A stretch of 64,000 bases of DNA from Aphrophora alni (Eukaryota > Arthropoda > Insecta > Hemiptera > Aphrophoridae). The first letter of the stretch is position 1. Each line of letters starts with the position of its first letter. A program made the position numbers and the translations under genes. Below the pieces are notes generated by a model. It saw only the letters and a program-made list of their open reading frames with translations. It was not told where the DNA came from and did no database searches. This document shows, in pieces, positions 59,101-63,229 of this stretch. Location: contig OY740767.1 in NCBI GenBank assembly GCA_963513935.1, positions 152,402,431 to 152,466,430 on the forward strand, given 5' to 3'.

Positions 59101-60472
59101 GGTACAACAAGCACAACACTCCTGATGTAGTATATCGTCAGGAGTTTCACTATATACTTGATGAATATCCATCTAACAGTTTAATTGATTAATTATTTTC
59201 ACAGACGGTTTTAAACTGGACAATAAAGTTGGTTGCGCATATTACTTATCCGGTCGGACATATATGTGTGGATTACCCTCAGCTTATAGTGTGTTTTCTG
59301 CCGAACTCATTGCTATTTTGAAAGGCCTTAATACCGTTCCATCTGGTTTCCGCCACTATCTTTTGTGTTCCAATTCCAAAAGTGCTTTACAGGCTATCCA
59401 GGGTCCAATAAGCTAAAGGAAGTAAAAATTATTGTCCGCCCGTGGAATTCATCAATCCGTGCCAATCCAGTGGTGGTTATCTGTGTTCGTATCAGTCATT
59501 CCATGATTATTCATGGATTTCTGATAGAACGGGGAAATCCGCCACAATGCCCATTTTGTCAAGGTGTGTTATCAATTAAGTACATCCTCATTGAGTGAGT
59601 TATGTTAAGAGGTGTGCGACGAACTTTTGCCCTACCAAATTCCATTCAGACGATCTTGGGGGGATAATGTTCAGATCCTTAATCGGGTATTGTCCTTTAT
59701 GTGTCGAAAATTTTTGATACAATTTAAAAGCAAATTTTCGTTTTGATTATTGCAGAGCCTCTTTACAGCTGTGTAATATTTTGTGTTGTATAATTCAATT
59801 TTGTTGTTGTAAAATACTATCTCTCATAACTTGTCGCAGGGCCCTTTTACAGCCTGTAATATCTGTTTTAATTGTTGTTAATTATAATTTACCATACTTT
59901 GTAATTGTTAAGTTGTTTCAGGGCCATTTTACAGCTTTGTAATATATTATGTTGTTGTTTATTTTGTTTGTTAACTAGTTATTGAATTATTATTGTTTTT
60001 AATGTTTTATTTCTAAGATTTTAAGGTAAAGCATCTTCTTGCCGAATTTTTAGAAGGTGATAATGACCAAAATAGTTTTTCGCCTGAAAACTCAAAACAA
60101 AAATCTATTTGTCTAATTTTTAATATTATAAAAATCCTGGTATTTTATACTGTTAAATAGTTTTGATTCTTTTTAAAGTTTGAATTATATCTTTTGTTTT
60201 AGGCTGCTCTTATTGGTCACAAGAAAAATCATGTCCAGCCTTTCAAATGTCCTTTCTGCCCCTTAGCTTTTGGTACCTTGAGTGGAGTTAGAACTCACTT
60301 GCCACTGCACGAACCCGGAGTGGTAGCTTTCCATTGCATGCATTGTTCTGCCTTATATCGACGTAAATATCATCTTAATCTACATATAGAAAGAGTACAT
60401 GGCATTATTACATCAATACAAGAAAAAGTAATACCTGAAGGTGATGAAGATATTGAATTAAGTTTAGAATAA
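21001..60472 (+). CDS. Gene B: multi-exon C2H2 zinc-finger protein
   Basis: Ten exons join in one frame: 21001-21665, 31268-31499, 32665-32755, 37996-38208, 43097-43509, 44779-45762, 47585-47892, 55890-56106, 56801-57043, 60203-60472. All introns are GT-AG. The sum from the ATG at 21046 is 3591 nt, 1196 residues plus stop. Order: coiled coil (about 1-65), basic patch (about 80-100), degenerate fingers (about 214-262), acidic linker (285-500), a finger near 505-523, a long linker of unknown fold, then about ten C2H2 fingers from about residue 825 to 1175. Such tandem fingers bind DNA or RNA, so a nuclear regulator is likely. Exon 1 is open upstream of 21046 to a splice acceptor at 20999-21000, so an upstream 5' UTR exon, or more coding sequence, exists. 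No orthologue name can be given. Confidence 0.85.
21859..23690 (-). mobile_element. Tigger/pogo-type element with broken transposase
   Basis: The left end is TA then CAGTACAACCTCGTTTATCC, a Tigger-type end. The transposase lies on the minus strand: a CENP-B-type HTH head at 23540-23325 (RNVLTMAQKLDALNRIDRGE), first catalytic Asp in IYNADETVFYQ near 23000, FLDNAPSHP near 22655 (second Asp), LQPMDQGVLESIKRVYR near 22550 (third Asp), and a C-terminal tail ending KINDFF near 21930. Stops and frameshifts separate these, so it is dead. The opposite terminal repeat is missing; the element runs into gypsy sequence at about 23690. Confidence 0.85.
21922..23540 (-). pseudogene. Tigger transposase pseudogene (HTH, DDE_1)
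   Basis: Open pieces at 23540-23325, 22892-22650, 22660-22361 and 22338-21922 cover head to tail of one transposase. All three Asp positions of the DDD triad are still readable, but the reading frame changes at least three times. The function was to cut and paste the element using its terminal repeats. It lies in intron 1 of gene B, antisense to it. Confidence 0.8.
24213..24605 (+). pseudogene. Gypsy aspartic protease region
   Basis: The stretch IKILIDKGSTRSFVNKQ at about 24268-24318 corresponds to the active-site loop of retroviral-type aspartic proteases, with Lys where a Thr or Ser normally follows the Asp (D-K-G). LLLGLDNLKELKINL near 24478-24522 fits the C-terminal part. The 130-codon frame is intact but the active-site change suggests loss of function. 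The upstream frame ending near 24213 (NNFLGLTIMNR) fits the gag C-terminus. Confidence 0.75.
24890..25780 (+). pseudogene. Gypsy reverse transcriptase region
   Basis: PSHSPWNSPV, PKFRLVIDFRGLNAK, LSTLDLVSVFHQVEM and FLRMLFGLENSPLTFQRIMN lie in the order of the fingers and palm of Ty3/gypsy reverse transcriptase. The catalytic box near 25560-25585 reads VYLDNILIYS, with Asn in place of the second catalytic Asp. Stops fall within the first half and there is a frameshift near 25365. It is a non-functional copy. Confidence 0.85.
25922..26260 (+). pseudogene. Gypsy RNase H region
   Basis: VLTTDASNYAIGAILSQ near 25997 and YSAIEKELLAIVFGTKYFR, then KIYTDHNLLQWLF, are the conserved segments of gypsy-type RNase H. 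The frame is open for 112 codons; a frameshift near 26255 separates it from the following region. Confidence 0.85.
26700..27560 (+). pseudogene. Gypsy integrase region
   Basis: The zinc-binding head is partly visible (YHTSKTNHRGIQETYEQIKR near 26770). The catalytic core shows IIDGFFRYAQVYHV near 27003, VIVSDNGTEFNNKVIKE near 27117 and NPSYNGLVERFHSTLIEH near 27205, giving the D, D and E positions. Frames are broken at about 26840 and 27310. Confidence 0.85.
27850..28660 (+). pseudogene. F-type envelope remnant of the gypsy element
   Basis: Downstream of integrase a region with several stops reads, near 28137, NKRGIIDGLGSVLK. A basic cleavage-like site followed by a Gly-rich hydrophobic segment is the arrangement at the fusion peptide of F-type envelope proteins shared by insect errantiviruses and baculoviruses. 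A helical Asn/Gln/Ile-rich stretch follows to about 28440. No signal peptide or membrane anchor was identified with confidence, and the reading frame is closed in several places, so it is a relic. Confidence 0.7.
28711..28797. repeat. 87-base imperfect hairpin
   Basis: GCATTGTGTTTCG...TTCAGTGT...TATTTAAGTGT on the left pairs with ACACTTAAATAA...ACACTGTTCAGCGAAACAATGC on the right, with an 8-base loop (TAAGTATT). It has the size of a small foldback repeat or a pre-miRNA-like hairpin. It lies just beyond the envelope relic in intron 1 of gene B. Confidence 0.65.
29540..29740 (+). mobile_element. LINE fragment: end of reverse transcriptase ORF
   Basis: KQVHGYNTRKRNDLQRRLHR at about 29550-29610 followed, after a one-base shift, by GVILFNKPPNKFK near 29650 matches the conserved tail after the reverse transcriptase of CR1/jockey-like LINEs (H.YNTR ... 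G..LFN.LP..IK). Only this tail is visible; the fragment is dead. Confidence 0.7.
30291..30820 (-). mobile_element. LINE 3' end, minus strand
   Basis: On the minus strand FFFKKLDILPFPSIYILSFV (about 30765-30695) and a following IHRYVDT match the same LINE tail as at 29540 and 52960. The end at 30291 is a short TTTA/ATTT run, the reverse complement of an (AAAT)n-type 3' tail. It is 5' truncated. Confidence 0.65.
31268..31499 (+). CDS. Gene B exon 2: two degenerate zinc fingers
   Basis: It follows a long T run and TTTACAG; donor CAG|GTAGAC. The first base completes a split Arg codon from exon 1 and the exon ends in phase 0. It encodes CPLCCNESFSTQESLKYHLL, finger-like but lacking the last His, and CPICARRYDNILSLINHLGM followed by EC, a C2HC variant. 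The exon ends in an acidic stretch (YDSDTDDVCD). Confidence 0.85.
31828..32533 (+). mobile_element. 5'-truncated LINE with target-site duplication
   Basis: Perfect 12-bp direct repeats AATCTATAATAA flank it (31816-31827 and 32534-32545). The 3' end is an (AAAC)n-type tail, AAACAAACAAACAAAC. Inside, 31832-32410 is open for 192 codons of the RNase H part: SFDGETKAIEFALQQL, MVDSKAAIQAIS, VGILGNEMAEKLAKKG and FHLNTGHNCLAVHLHKMKIL then CTLCDD. The upstream reverse transcriptase part is absent. It lies in intron 2 of gene B. Confidence 0.9.
31832..32410 (+). pseudogene. LINE RNase H domain, 5' truncated
   Basis: The frame starts inside the RNase H fold: the first Asp-containing strand (TDGS-type) is cut off at the 5' truncation; the Glu of GETKAIE and the Asp of MVDSKAA remain. 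The tail with C..C and a His fits jockey/R1-like ORF2 ends. It ends at TAA 32408-32410, although the family motif (ET..H....C) continues in another frame after that point. Confidence 0.8.
32665..32755 (+). CDS. Gene B exon 3 (91 nt)
   Basis: Between TTTTGCAG and GTAAGT. It encodes AHATKSSDESFTLPQDTLAM plus ISFKVSSTPK and ends with one base of a codon. It enters in phase 0 and leaves in phase 1, matching its neighbours. Ser/Thr-rich linker, no domain. Confidence 0.75.
32756..33473. other. Gene B intron 3, first part
   Basis: No gene. AT-rich intron sequence; 33120-33240 is less AT-rich but has no open frame or recognised repeat. Confidence 0.35.
33474..33850. repeat. Diverged tandem repeat, unit about 160 bases
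   Basis: The block TTTTCAGTTCCA(A/G)TTA followed by TCATAT(A/T), then TCTGGATTT and TTTCAGCA.CAAA, recurs at about 33474, 33629 and 33797. Units differ at many positions, so it is an old, satellite-like tandem array of two to three units in intron 3 of gene B. Confidence 0.6.
34232..34508. repeat. Inverted-repeat element (MITE), arms about 75 bases
   Basis: The left arm ATTGAATGATTATTAGGTTA ... TTTTTTCAGTTCCTTTG.TTTGGATG and the right arm, read on the other strand, TTCAATGATTATTAGATTAC ... TTATTCAGTTCCTTTGATTTGAATG are inverted copies. The spacer is about 125 bases with no coding capacity. The superfamily is not clear. Confidence 0.75.
34749..34822 (-). pseudogene. Initiator tRNA-Met-like pseudogene
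   Basis: On the minus strand GTGGGCCCATAACC carries the CAT anticodon in the GGGCCCATAACC context typical of eukaryotic initiator tRNA-Met, followed by AGGTCC, then GGATCGTACCCACACTCTGC and TA, matching the T arm and 3' acceptor side. The 5' acceptor strand and D arm (CCAGTAAAATGGATGTG) are degraded and no longer pair well. It could be a tRNA pseudogene or the head of a tRNA-derived SINE. Confidence 0.6.
35127..35180. repeat. (TA)n microsatellite
   Basis: About 52 bases of uninterrupted TA dinucleotides, in intron 3 of gene B. The nearby sequence holds no gene. Confidence 0.95.
36081..36334. repeat. Tandem duplication, period 127 bases
   Basis: The block GCCGTCGTCGGGCGA.ATCGT ... CACTGGCCACGCCTACAGCA.CGGACTTCTAGTCTA.CCACTGTAC occurs twice, starting at 36081 and 36208, with only a few differences. 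Within each copy GGCTCGGGCGACATC repeats part of the start. It is G+C rich and lies in the 5' non-coding part of the Tigger element. Confidence 0.9.
36385..36463. repeat. Minisatellite, period 32 bases
   Basis: TTGTGGGGTTGTGTTGTGAG followed by TTGTTTGGGAGG occurs twice in full and then in part, just before the Tigger ORF. The strand is strongly G/T biased. Confidence 0.9.
36505..37344 (+). pseudogene. Tigger transposase, N-terminal two thirds
   Basis: 279 codons starting MGPKVNIGSSKRKHVTL. Residues about 10-60 form a CENP-B/Psq-type HTH (LTLAQKLDILQKTEKGVS), 70-145 a second DNA-binding HTH of the Tc5 type (WLRSFKTRHGIRK), and from about 165 the DDE_1 catalytic domain with the first Asp in YNADETGLLWRCLP. 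The ORF ends soon after WFFKDFVPG, before the second and third catalytic Asp. In another frame 37335-37493 encodes the C-terminal tail ending KKQVDIREWFK, so about the central catalytic region was lost in a deletion at about 37335. The protein could still bind DNA but not cut it. Confidence 0.85.
37996..38208 (+). CDS. Gene B exon 4: acidic linker with SUMO-interaction-like motif
   Basis: It lies between TTAATTTCAG and GTAAGT; phase 1 in and phase 1 out. It begins (V)PNDVLNSILIVPDNEESSP: a hydrophobic ILIV core followed by acidic residues, like a SUMO-interacting motif. The end, DCITVEDIYREALEDTIE, resembles CITVKVEDISKSITE in exon 5, which hints at exon duplication. Confidence 0.8.
38209..38799. 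other. Gene B intron 4, first part
   Basis: No gene recognised. The sequence is less AT-rich than average in places and may be further decayed LINE sequence, but I could not read a domain here. Confidence 0.3.
38800..39340 (-). mobile_element. Decayed LINE RNase H region, minus strand
   Basis: Reading the minus strand from 39340 down: IFTDASVK near 39245-39220 (RNase H first Asp), YPITVVLQQTGWQEW near 39060, and MCIACEKEKETIYYC-type residues near 38920-38880 (C..C.E.ET) at the C-terminus. Stops and shifts are frequent. Upstream on the same strand is the 150-base repeat array, which encodes the region just before RNase H, so both belong to one LINE. Confidence 0.75.
39341..39900 (-). repeat. 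Tandem array of a 150-base (50-codon) LINE segment
   Basis: Units starting GATTGG(C/T)GCA lie at 39481, 39631 and 39781, exactly 150 bases apart and nearly identical; a partial diverged unit precedes at about 39341-39480. On the minus strand each unit reads LRLTMSEEIPIISPVSPWML then EEANVVLSES, the part of a jockey/R1-like ORF2 just upstream of RNase H (P.W.. ..N..L). The copy nearest 39341 continues directly into the RNase H at 39245. Since 150 is a multiple of three the repeats stay in frame, apart from a stop after SESIK in the units. Confidence 0.85.
39901..40444. repeat. LTR copy 1 (left)
   Basis: Begins TGTTAGGATTGGTTCCTC and ends CCTAAATCCTAACA, imperfect inverted ends of TG...CA type. 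It matches the solo LTR at 17288-17808 in inverted orientation. Confidence 0.8.
40445..41869. other. Internal region of the LTR element
   Basis: Very AT-rich with no open frame showing gag or pol features. TGGTGCCCTC at 40448 resembles a primer-binding site next to an LTR. 41580-41870 repeats GTAGA/GTAAAA.C.TC-type phrases (for example AATCGTAGAG, AACCGTAGAA, AATCGCCGTAAAA), a weak degenerate tandem pattern. Confidence 0.5.
41870..42228. repeat. LTR copy 2 (right), diverged or truncated at its left end
   Basis: 41945-42228 matches copy 1 closely except that about 100 bases between CCAAGGGTCT and TAGACTATATTCCTAACTAA are missing here. The left third cannot be aligned by eye and the TGTTAGG start is not found. 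Confidence 0.7.
42229..42545 (-). repeat. 150-base LINE repeat array, right part
   Basis: After the LTR element the array resumes with ACTACTTTATTTTGACAAGA, then one nearly full unit from GATTGGCGCA at 42263 and shortened, diverged units to about 42545. This confirms that the LTR element split a pre-existing array. Confidence 0.8.
42546..43096. other. Gene B intron 4, last part
   Basis: AT-rich; short open frames have no domain. Ends in the TTATTTCAG acceptor of exon 5. Confidence 0.4.
43097..43509 (+). CDS. Gene B exon 5: acidic region and one zinc finger
   Basis: Acceptor TTTATTTCAG, donor GTGAGA; phase 1 in, 0 out. It starts YQNCDVIILSDDELSSE, a classic SUMO-interaction pattern (V-I-I-L then S-D-D-E). 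Further on CITVKVEDISKSITE includes VKVE, a SUMO-acceptor consensus. The region is strongly acidic with repeated VVDEVVDDI and DDTS/NDTS phrases. It ends in a single finger CSACDSTFVSISDHIMEYHL (C-x2-C, H-x4-H, shorter than usual between). Role inferred: regulatory, SUMO-linked part of a nuclear protein. Confidence 0.85.
43510..44778. other. Gene B intron 5
   Basis: AT-rich intron with no gene, domain or defined repeat. Ends in TTGATTTCAG. Confidence 0.45.
44779..45762 (+). CDS. Gene B exon 6: long linker and start of a zinc finger
   Basis: 328 codons in phase 0 at both ends; donor AAG|GTACGT. The start SPSEELKEKLSQWEMV is followed by Gln/Asn/Leu repeats (QLNQSLLKVRN, QLDQNLLKHRN; about 15 residues each), a region with no known fold, a basic patch (RLKRNSKSEKNTNKQ), a charged segment (QYLKKRIIHKQF) and, at the end, CCTFCLSTTSTVHTAVTHSC then CEHCGKGVEKSIRAVKNHIL. 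The His pair of this last finger is completed by the first codons of exon 7 (NHILK then AH), so the intron splits the finger. Confidence 0.9.
45763..46628. other. Gene B intron 6, first part
   Basis: AT-rich, A-rich after 45890. The TTTATTTATTTCAG at about 45878-45891 and the A-rich sequence after it could be the reversed 3' tail of another LINE insertion, but no coding remnant is readable. Confidence 0.3.
46633..47337 (-). mobile_element. piggyBac-type element with TTAA target, internally deleted
   Basis: TTAA sites (46629-46632 and 47338-47341) flank ends CCCTTCAACGCGGTAAGCCG and CGGTTCACCGCGTTGAAGGG, inverted copies starting with CCC, as in piggyBac elements. A further subterminal palindrome CGTCTATAGACG lies near the right end. 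On the minus strand 46975-46637 is open for 112 codons (see separate entry). At 705 bases it is far too short for a full transposase. It lies in intron 6 of gene B. Confidence 0.85.
46637..46975 (-). pseudogene. Possible N-terminal piece of a piggyBac transposase
   Basis: The open frame includes MWEPQSDNIRELLESGNDLD and is acidic, which fits the poorly conserved acidic N-terminal region of piggyBac transposases. The frame then runs into the terminal repeat. No catalytic region is present. The assignment rests mostly on the element around it. Confidence 0.4.
47585..47892 (+). CDS. Gene B exon 7: zinc fingers, ends inside a finger
   Basis: Acceptor TATTCATAG, donor GG|GTATGT, phase 0 in, 2 out. 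The first residues AHPTKS supply the last His of the finger begun in exon 6. Then ICNDCKIGYTTQEGYDRHLL followed by SKKH (C2H2) and CEICKKTVAESELEVHMKWH. The exon ends FYCG, the first Cys of a finger whose rest, YCNKTYATELLYSVHEATH, is in exon 8. Confidence 0.9.
48070..48400. repeat. Dispersed repeat, copy 2
   Basis: Inverted match to 3003-3310 (see there). Shared blocks include CAGATCCTCTAAATGTAATA, TTGTTACACAGGTTT.CTGA and TATATTAAAAAGTCTCCACT. Class unknown. Confidence 0.6.
48401..50899. other. Gene B intron 7, unassigned
   Basis: No gene. Two less AT-rich segments, about 48655-48750 and 50140-50290, share CACTT(A/G)CCGCGATC and TTGTGAT..., separated by about 1.5 kb in the same direction; they could be remains of LTRs of an old element, but I could not align full copies. 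The sequence between has no domain. Confidence 0.35.
50900..51950 (-). mobile_element. Probable 5' part of another LTR retroelement, minus strand
   Basis: On the minus strand 51125-50925 reads INLQEDLSTLKATQWGYE, then a helical ELERK.LEDIINRLQQITAK with two stops, like the coiled-coil start of an insect gag. Upstream on that strand, 51930-51430, is leader-like sequence of moderate G+C content with no start until the gag-like part. The element is decayed and its LTRs are not defined. Tentative. Confidence 0.4.
52578..52760. repeat. Palindrome, 72-base arms, 39-base loop
   Basis: 52578-52649 and 52689-52760 are inverted copies, as far as I can read without any mismatch, from ATTTTAATGAAAAACAAACA to GACCATGGTTTCG. 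It sits within the reverse transcriptase of the minus-strand gypsy copy. The perfect arms indicate a young event, either a small foldback insertion or an inverted duplication of local DNA. Confidence 0.9.
52958..53545 (-). mobile_element. 5'-truncated LINE inserted in the gypsy copy
   Basis: It splits the gypsy reverse transcriptase between RYFPQNDCKLDMYKAYL (right part starts at about 52974 reading left) and the segment upstream at 53550. On the minus strand it encodes FFKKHNILTFPCIYIYETLI near 53445-53390 and LSPRKGFLICRRIPLQKYLN near 53230-53170, the tail of a CR1/jockey-like reverse transcriptase ORF; the left end is a (TTTA)n run, the reversed 3' tail. AAAATAT(C/T)T at both borders may be the target duplication. 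Same family as 29540 and 30291. Confidence 0.75.
54261..54572 (-). pseudogene. Gag zinc-knuckle region of the minus-strand gypsy
   Basis: 103 codons, Lys/Ser-rich, with CGHCKRRDHIDKVC at 54395-54354: C-x2-C-x4-H-x4-C, the nucleocapsid CCHC knuckle. A second Cys cluster (GCGCDNYTSKFC) just before it is degenerate. The nucleocapsid packages element RNA; this copy is not linked to an intact gag. Confidence 0.8.
55611..55889. other. Gene B intron 7, last part
   Basis: AT-rich with no feature other than the acceptor TTATTTTTCAG before exon 8. Confidence 0.4.
55890..56106 (+). CDS. Gene B exon 8: zinc fingers
   Basis: Phase 2 in, 0 out; donor AGG|GTAAGG. It completes the finger started in exon 7 (YCNKTYATELLYSVHEATH), then carries the canonical YVCHLCKKSFTNRTFLRSHI then LQH and the first half of another, CQYCFKRFRKKSER, whose His pair lies in exon 9. 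Canonical spacing C-x2-C-x12-H-x3-H. Confidence 0.9.
56107..56800. other. Gene B intron 8
   Basis: AT-rich intron with an (ATA)n-like stretch near 56500-56520 and a short C run at 56678. No other feature. Ends AATGTTTCAG. Confidence 0.5.
56801..57043 (+). CDS. Gene B exon 9: zinc fingers
   Basis: 81 codons, phase 0 at both ends; donor CTT|GTAAGT. EVHERIH completes the finger from exon 8, then CKVCGKSFRKPYSLYLHSLR plus H and CVTCNKAFFTKASLNTHMTI plus H are textbook fingers, with HTGKKKF- and HSDDKPH-type linkers close to the TGEKP consensus. CPYCEKRFKTL opens a finger finished in exon 10. Confidence 0.9.
57161..58243. mobile_element. piggyBac-type non-autonomous element with TTAA target
   Basis: TTAA (57157-57160 and 58244-58247) flanks ends CCCTTTTAGTGCCAGAACC and GGCACTAAAAGGA, inverted copies. 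The right subterminal part holds three tandem copies of a palindromic unit around GTCCGTATATACGGACGTTGG (about 58120-58225, spaced about 50-60 bases). The 1083 bases hold no open frame longer than chance. It lies in intron 9 of gene B. Confidence 0.8.
58850..59760 (+). mobile_element. Decayed LINE: connection and RNase H region
   Basis: HPAYDIVFKNPLAERYKC near 58902, FGIKTLRILDNLGL near 58975, then FTDGFKLDNKVGCAYYLSG near 59200 (first RNase H Asp), SAELIAILKGLNTVPSG near 59303, LLCSNSKSALQAIQG near 59362 and a Cys-rich tail (PPQCPFCQGVLSIKYILIE near 59540). A deletion seems to have removed the stretch between SALQAIQG and the tail. It lies in intron 9 of gene B, same strand; stops show it is dead. 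Confidence 0.8.
60203..60472 (+). CDS. Gene B exon 10 (last): zinc fingers and stop
   Basis: Acceptor TTTTGTTTTAG, phase 0; stop TAA at 60470-60472. AALIGHKKNH completes the finger from exon 9, then CPFCPLAFGTLSGVRTHLPL plus H and CMHCSALYRRKYHLNLHIER plus VH. A short acidic tail (IPEGDEDIELSLE) ends the protein. An AATAAA overlaps the stop. Confidence 0.9.
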   Translation, partial: AALIGHKKNHVQPFKCPFCPLAFGTLSGVRTHLPLHEPGVVAFHCMHCSALYRRKYHLNLHIERVHGIITSIQEKVIPEGDEDIELSLE

Positions 60473-61319
60473 ATTTAAACATAACATTCTAATAGATTGT
60501 CAGACTGAATGTTTTAACTATCATGATCTTTCTTATCAGAAAGAAACAAATTAGTAAAATGTCTAAGTTAGCTTCATTTTCAAAACAAGGTTTGTTAAAA
60601 AAAAGAGAAAAAGTCCAATTTGATTTCTTCCGTAGGAACAAAATCATCTATGGGAATGTGATAGTAACTTCATGCATGTAGTAAATGTTTTGTTTAAAGG
60701 TGTAAAACCTTTCACAAATCATTCCCGTTCTTAATTTATGCAATGTCCCATGGCTTCATAGCTGAAAGCCTACAGAATTTACCAAATGTTGTGCACTTGC
60801 CTTGATGCATTACTGCTGCTAAGTGGTTCATAATCTCTTCACAAACAATGAAAATTTGATGGGTGTTCCCTCACTCATGAGCTTGTTGTGAGGTATTGAT
60901 ACTCTTTATGAGTACGAGTTGGCTTTATTATTTTATTCTTGCTCCAAAAAACCTTTTAGTCATCGTCAACTTTGTAACTCAATCTAAGACTAATTAATAT
61001 TTAATTTATCTCTATAACACCTAAAAGCTTCCTACTTAAATGCCCCACGTTGTGGTGCCATTTTGTAACTCATCTAATATATATTTTTTGTTTAATACGT
61101 TTATTTTAAGAAATAAAAATACAAACTACAATATAACATAAGTTACCTATTTATTGTTATTAAACTTCAATGAAATCTGTTGATCAAAAAAACTTTTGTC
61201 TTAAATACAAAATCGGTACATATATTTGAAAAGTTAAAAGAAATGAAAAAGAAACATACAAAATTAATGATATTTTAAAATATTCACATCTCATGAAACA
61301 ATTATCAAGGTTGAATAAA
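60473..61319. other. 3' UTR of gene B and downstream DNA
   Basis: No open frame. AATAAA hexamers at 60468-60473 and 61112-61117 are candidate poly(A) signals; the second lies in a more usual position for a 3' UTR of some 640 bases. Confidence 0.45.
61112..61117 (+). terminator. Candidate poly(A) signal of gene B
   Basis: AAGAAATAAAAATAC follows a T-rich stretch about 640 bases after the stop of gene B. Weak evidence, as such hexamers are frequent in DNA this rich in A+T. Confidence 0.3.
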
Positions 61320-61545
61320 GTTTATATCTCGAGGAATTAATTGTCATTACACATACATAACAATTTTAAAAAAATCACAATTGAAATTATAGTTTTATAT
61401 CATGAAATCAATTGAATAATGTAAGAGTCTATATATCTCGGGGAATTATCATAACACATACATAAATGAAATCATAATTAATTAGAGTCTATATCTCGGG
61501 GAATTATTTATTTAACACAAGAGTCTATATATCTCGGGGCATCGG
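61320..61545. repeat. Short repeated motif, four copies
   Basis: The phrase (GAG)T.TATAT(AT)CTCG(A/G)GG(A/C)AT occurs at about 61320, 61426, 61486 and 61521, twice followed by CACATACATAA. Spacing is uneven. No terminal repeats or coding capacity. Confidence 0.7.
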
Positions 61546-63229
61546 GTCGGTGCAGCTTTTGTCAAGGAAGTGGGTATAATACACAATTAATACAAAAGAC
61601 ATGAAATTAAAAAATTTAAGAATTAGTTTAAACTGATGGCATAAAAGAAAATGAAATGAATAAAGTTTGCAGCTTATAACTGTTCAGTAAGTTTATGCTG
61701 TACTCTTGGTACAGATATTCATATTCAGTTTATATGATTTATATTTATTCCACTTTTAACTTGTGGATAATAACGTTTATGAAAATTAGGCCACACAGGC
61801 TTGATTAGTTTGAATAAATAATGGAATGAAATATAATTGGAACGGTCCCACCAGTTCATAGAGGTTGCTTTGGCTATAGCTTGATATTATATTTACCTTT
61901 TGGTAGATTAAAAAAATTAAAACTGTCACTTGACACTGATTCTTCTGTGCTTCTTCTCAGCACCTTTTAGAATATGTAAAATATACATTTATATTATTTA
62001 AATTTCTTTAAACGGGAGCAAGATTTGGAAACGTATAACCTGCTTCAGCTATTCCCAACAACTCAAAAATTTCATTGTTAGAATATCCATAGAGATTCAT
62101 ATTTGTACTTGTATTTCTTTGTATTGGTAATGGATTTGAGACACTAATGAAATGATATATGATCCTATTTTTTACTAAGCAAGGAGTTGTTAATAACCTC
62201 ATTTACATTTACTGACTCTAATTCTATAAATTAAATTGTTGAAGACATACTAGGGATCCAAATAACTTCTCTTAAAGCTAAAAAAAGGCCGTCTTACAAC
62301 TAACATACATATATTTTGGTTTTAATCTAAAATTAATTGAAAATTCCCGCATTGCAATGTCTATGGAACATTCTCCAATCACATTATTTGGTTGTCGGTG
62401 GGCGTGTCTTCTGAAATATCTGTCACTTTTTTTCTCTCCGCCACCATTTTAACTACAACTTTCGTTGGTTTTATACCGATTGTATGTTAAATTTCGAAAT
62501 GTTTAGGTATTAATATTATTCGGTTGGGAATCTTGTAATCTATGCCATTTTTATTTATAAAATTGTTTCGCAAATTTGCCGCTAGGCATCGTAGTAATCA
62601 ATCGTTCATTTGAATAATATTCCTGGTATTTATTTTCTATTGAACAAATTTCTTTACAAAATCATTTGGAGTTGTTTTAACTTATGAGAAAAGAGGATAT
62701 AATGAAAACCAATACTCTAATAGCATCAATGTTGGAAGAGAACAAGAGAGGCCAAATAGGAAAGATAAGATTGAAATGTGTAGATTTAGCTATGATGTCT
62801 TAGGGTTGTAAGCTTCTGAGGGCATAACAGGCTTAAAACACATGTTTACATAAACAAGGTTAATTAAAAATGAAAGGGCCATGCACTTTTTTTCTAAATT
62901 TGAAGGATATTTTAAGAATATCAAGCATCTAATAAATACATATAACGAGACACAAGTGTACAAATTTAATTTACGAATTAATGTTCTAATGGAGGTATAT
63001 TTTCCCTCTAAAAATTTGTTCAAGTTCCAAAATAATCCTGGAATAGCCAATTTGAGATGTTATCCCTTATCGGACAGCTGTGTTTAATGTGCATTAAAAT
63101 GGGTAGATAATATGAGTGTAGGTTATTACTAAGAAATAAGAATCTATTTACACATGCAAAGTACAAGATTTTGATAATTTTATTTTTTCATGAAATACGA
63201 ATATTATGTTCGCTTTAATTGTAAGGGAT
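61546..63229. other. Downstream DNA, no gene recognised
   Basis: AT-rich sequence. 62380-62470 is less AT-rich (GGTGGGCGTGTCTTCTG, CTCTCCGCCACCATTTTAAC) and could be promoter-like, but no exon follows that I can read. Open frames at 62790-63090 on both strands have no recognised domain. Confidence 0.3.

Noticed and set aside
62380..62470. Promoter of a further gene downstream of gene B
   Set aside because: Only a local rise in G+C; no following exon could be read within the window.
62790..63087. Open frames on both strands of 68-86 codons
   Set aside because: No recognisable domain or splice context, and they shadow one another.
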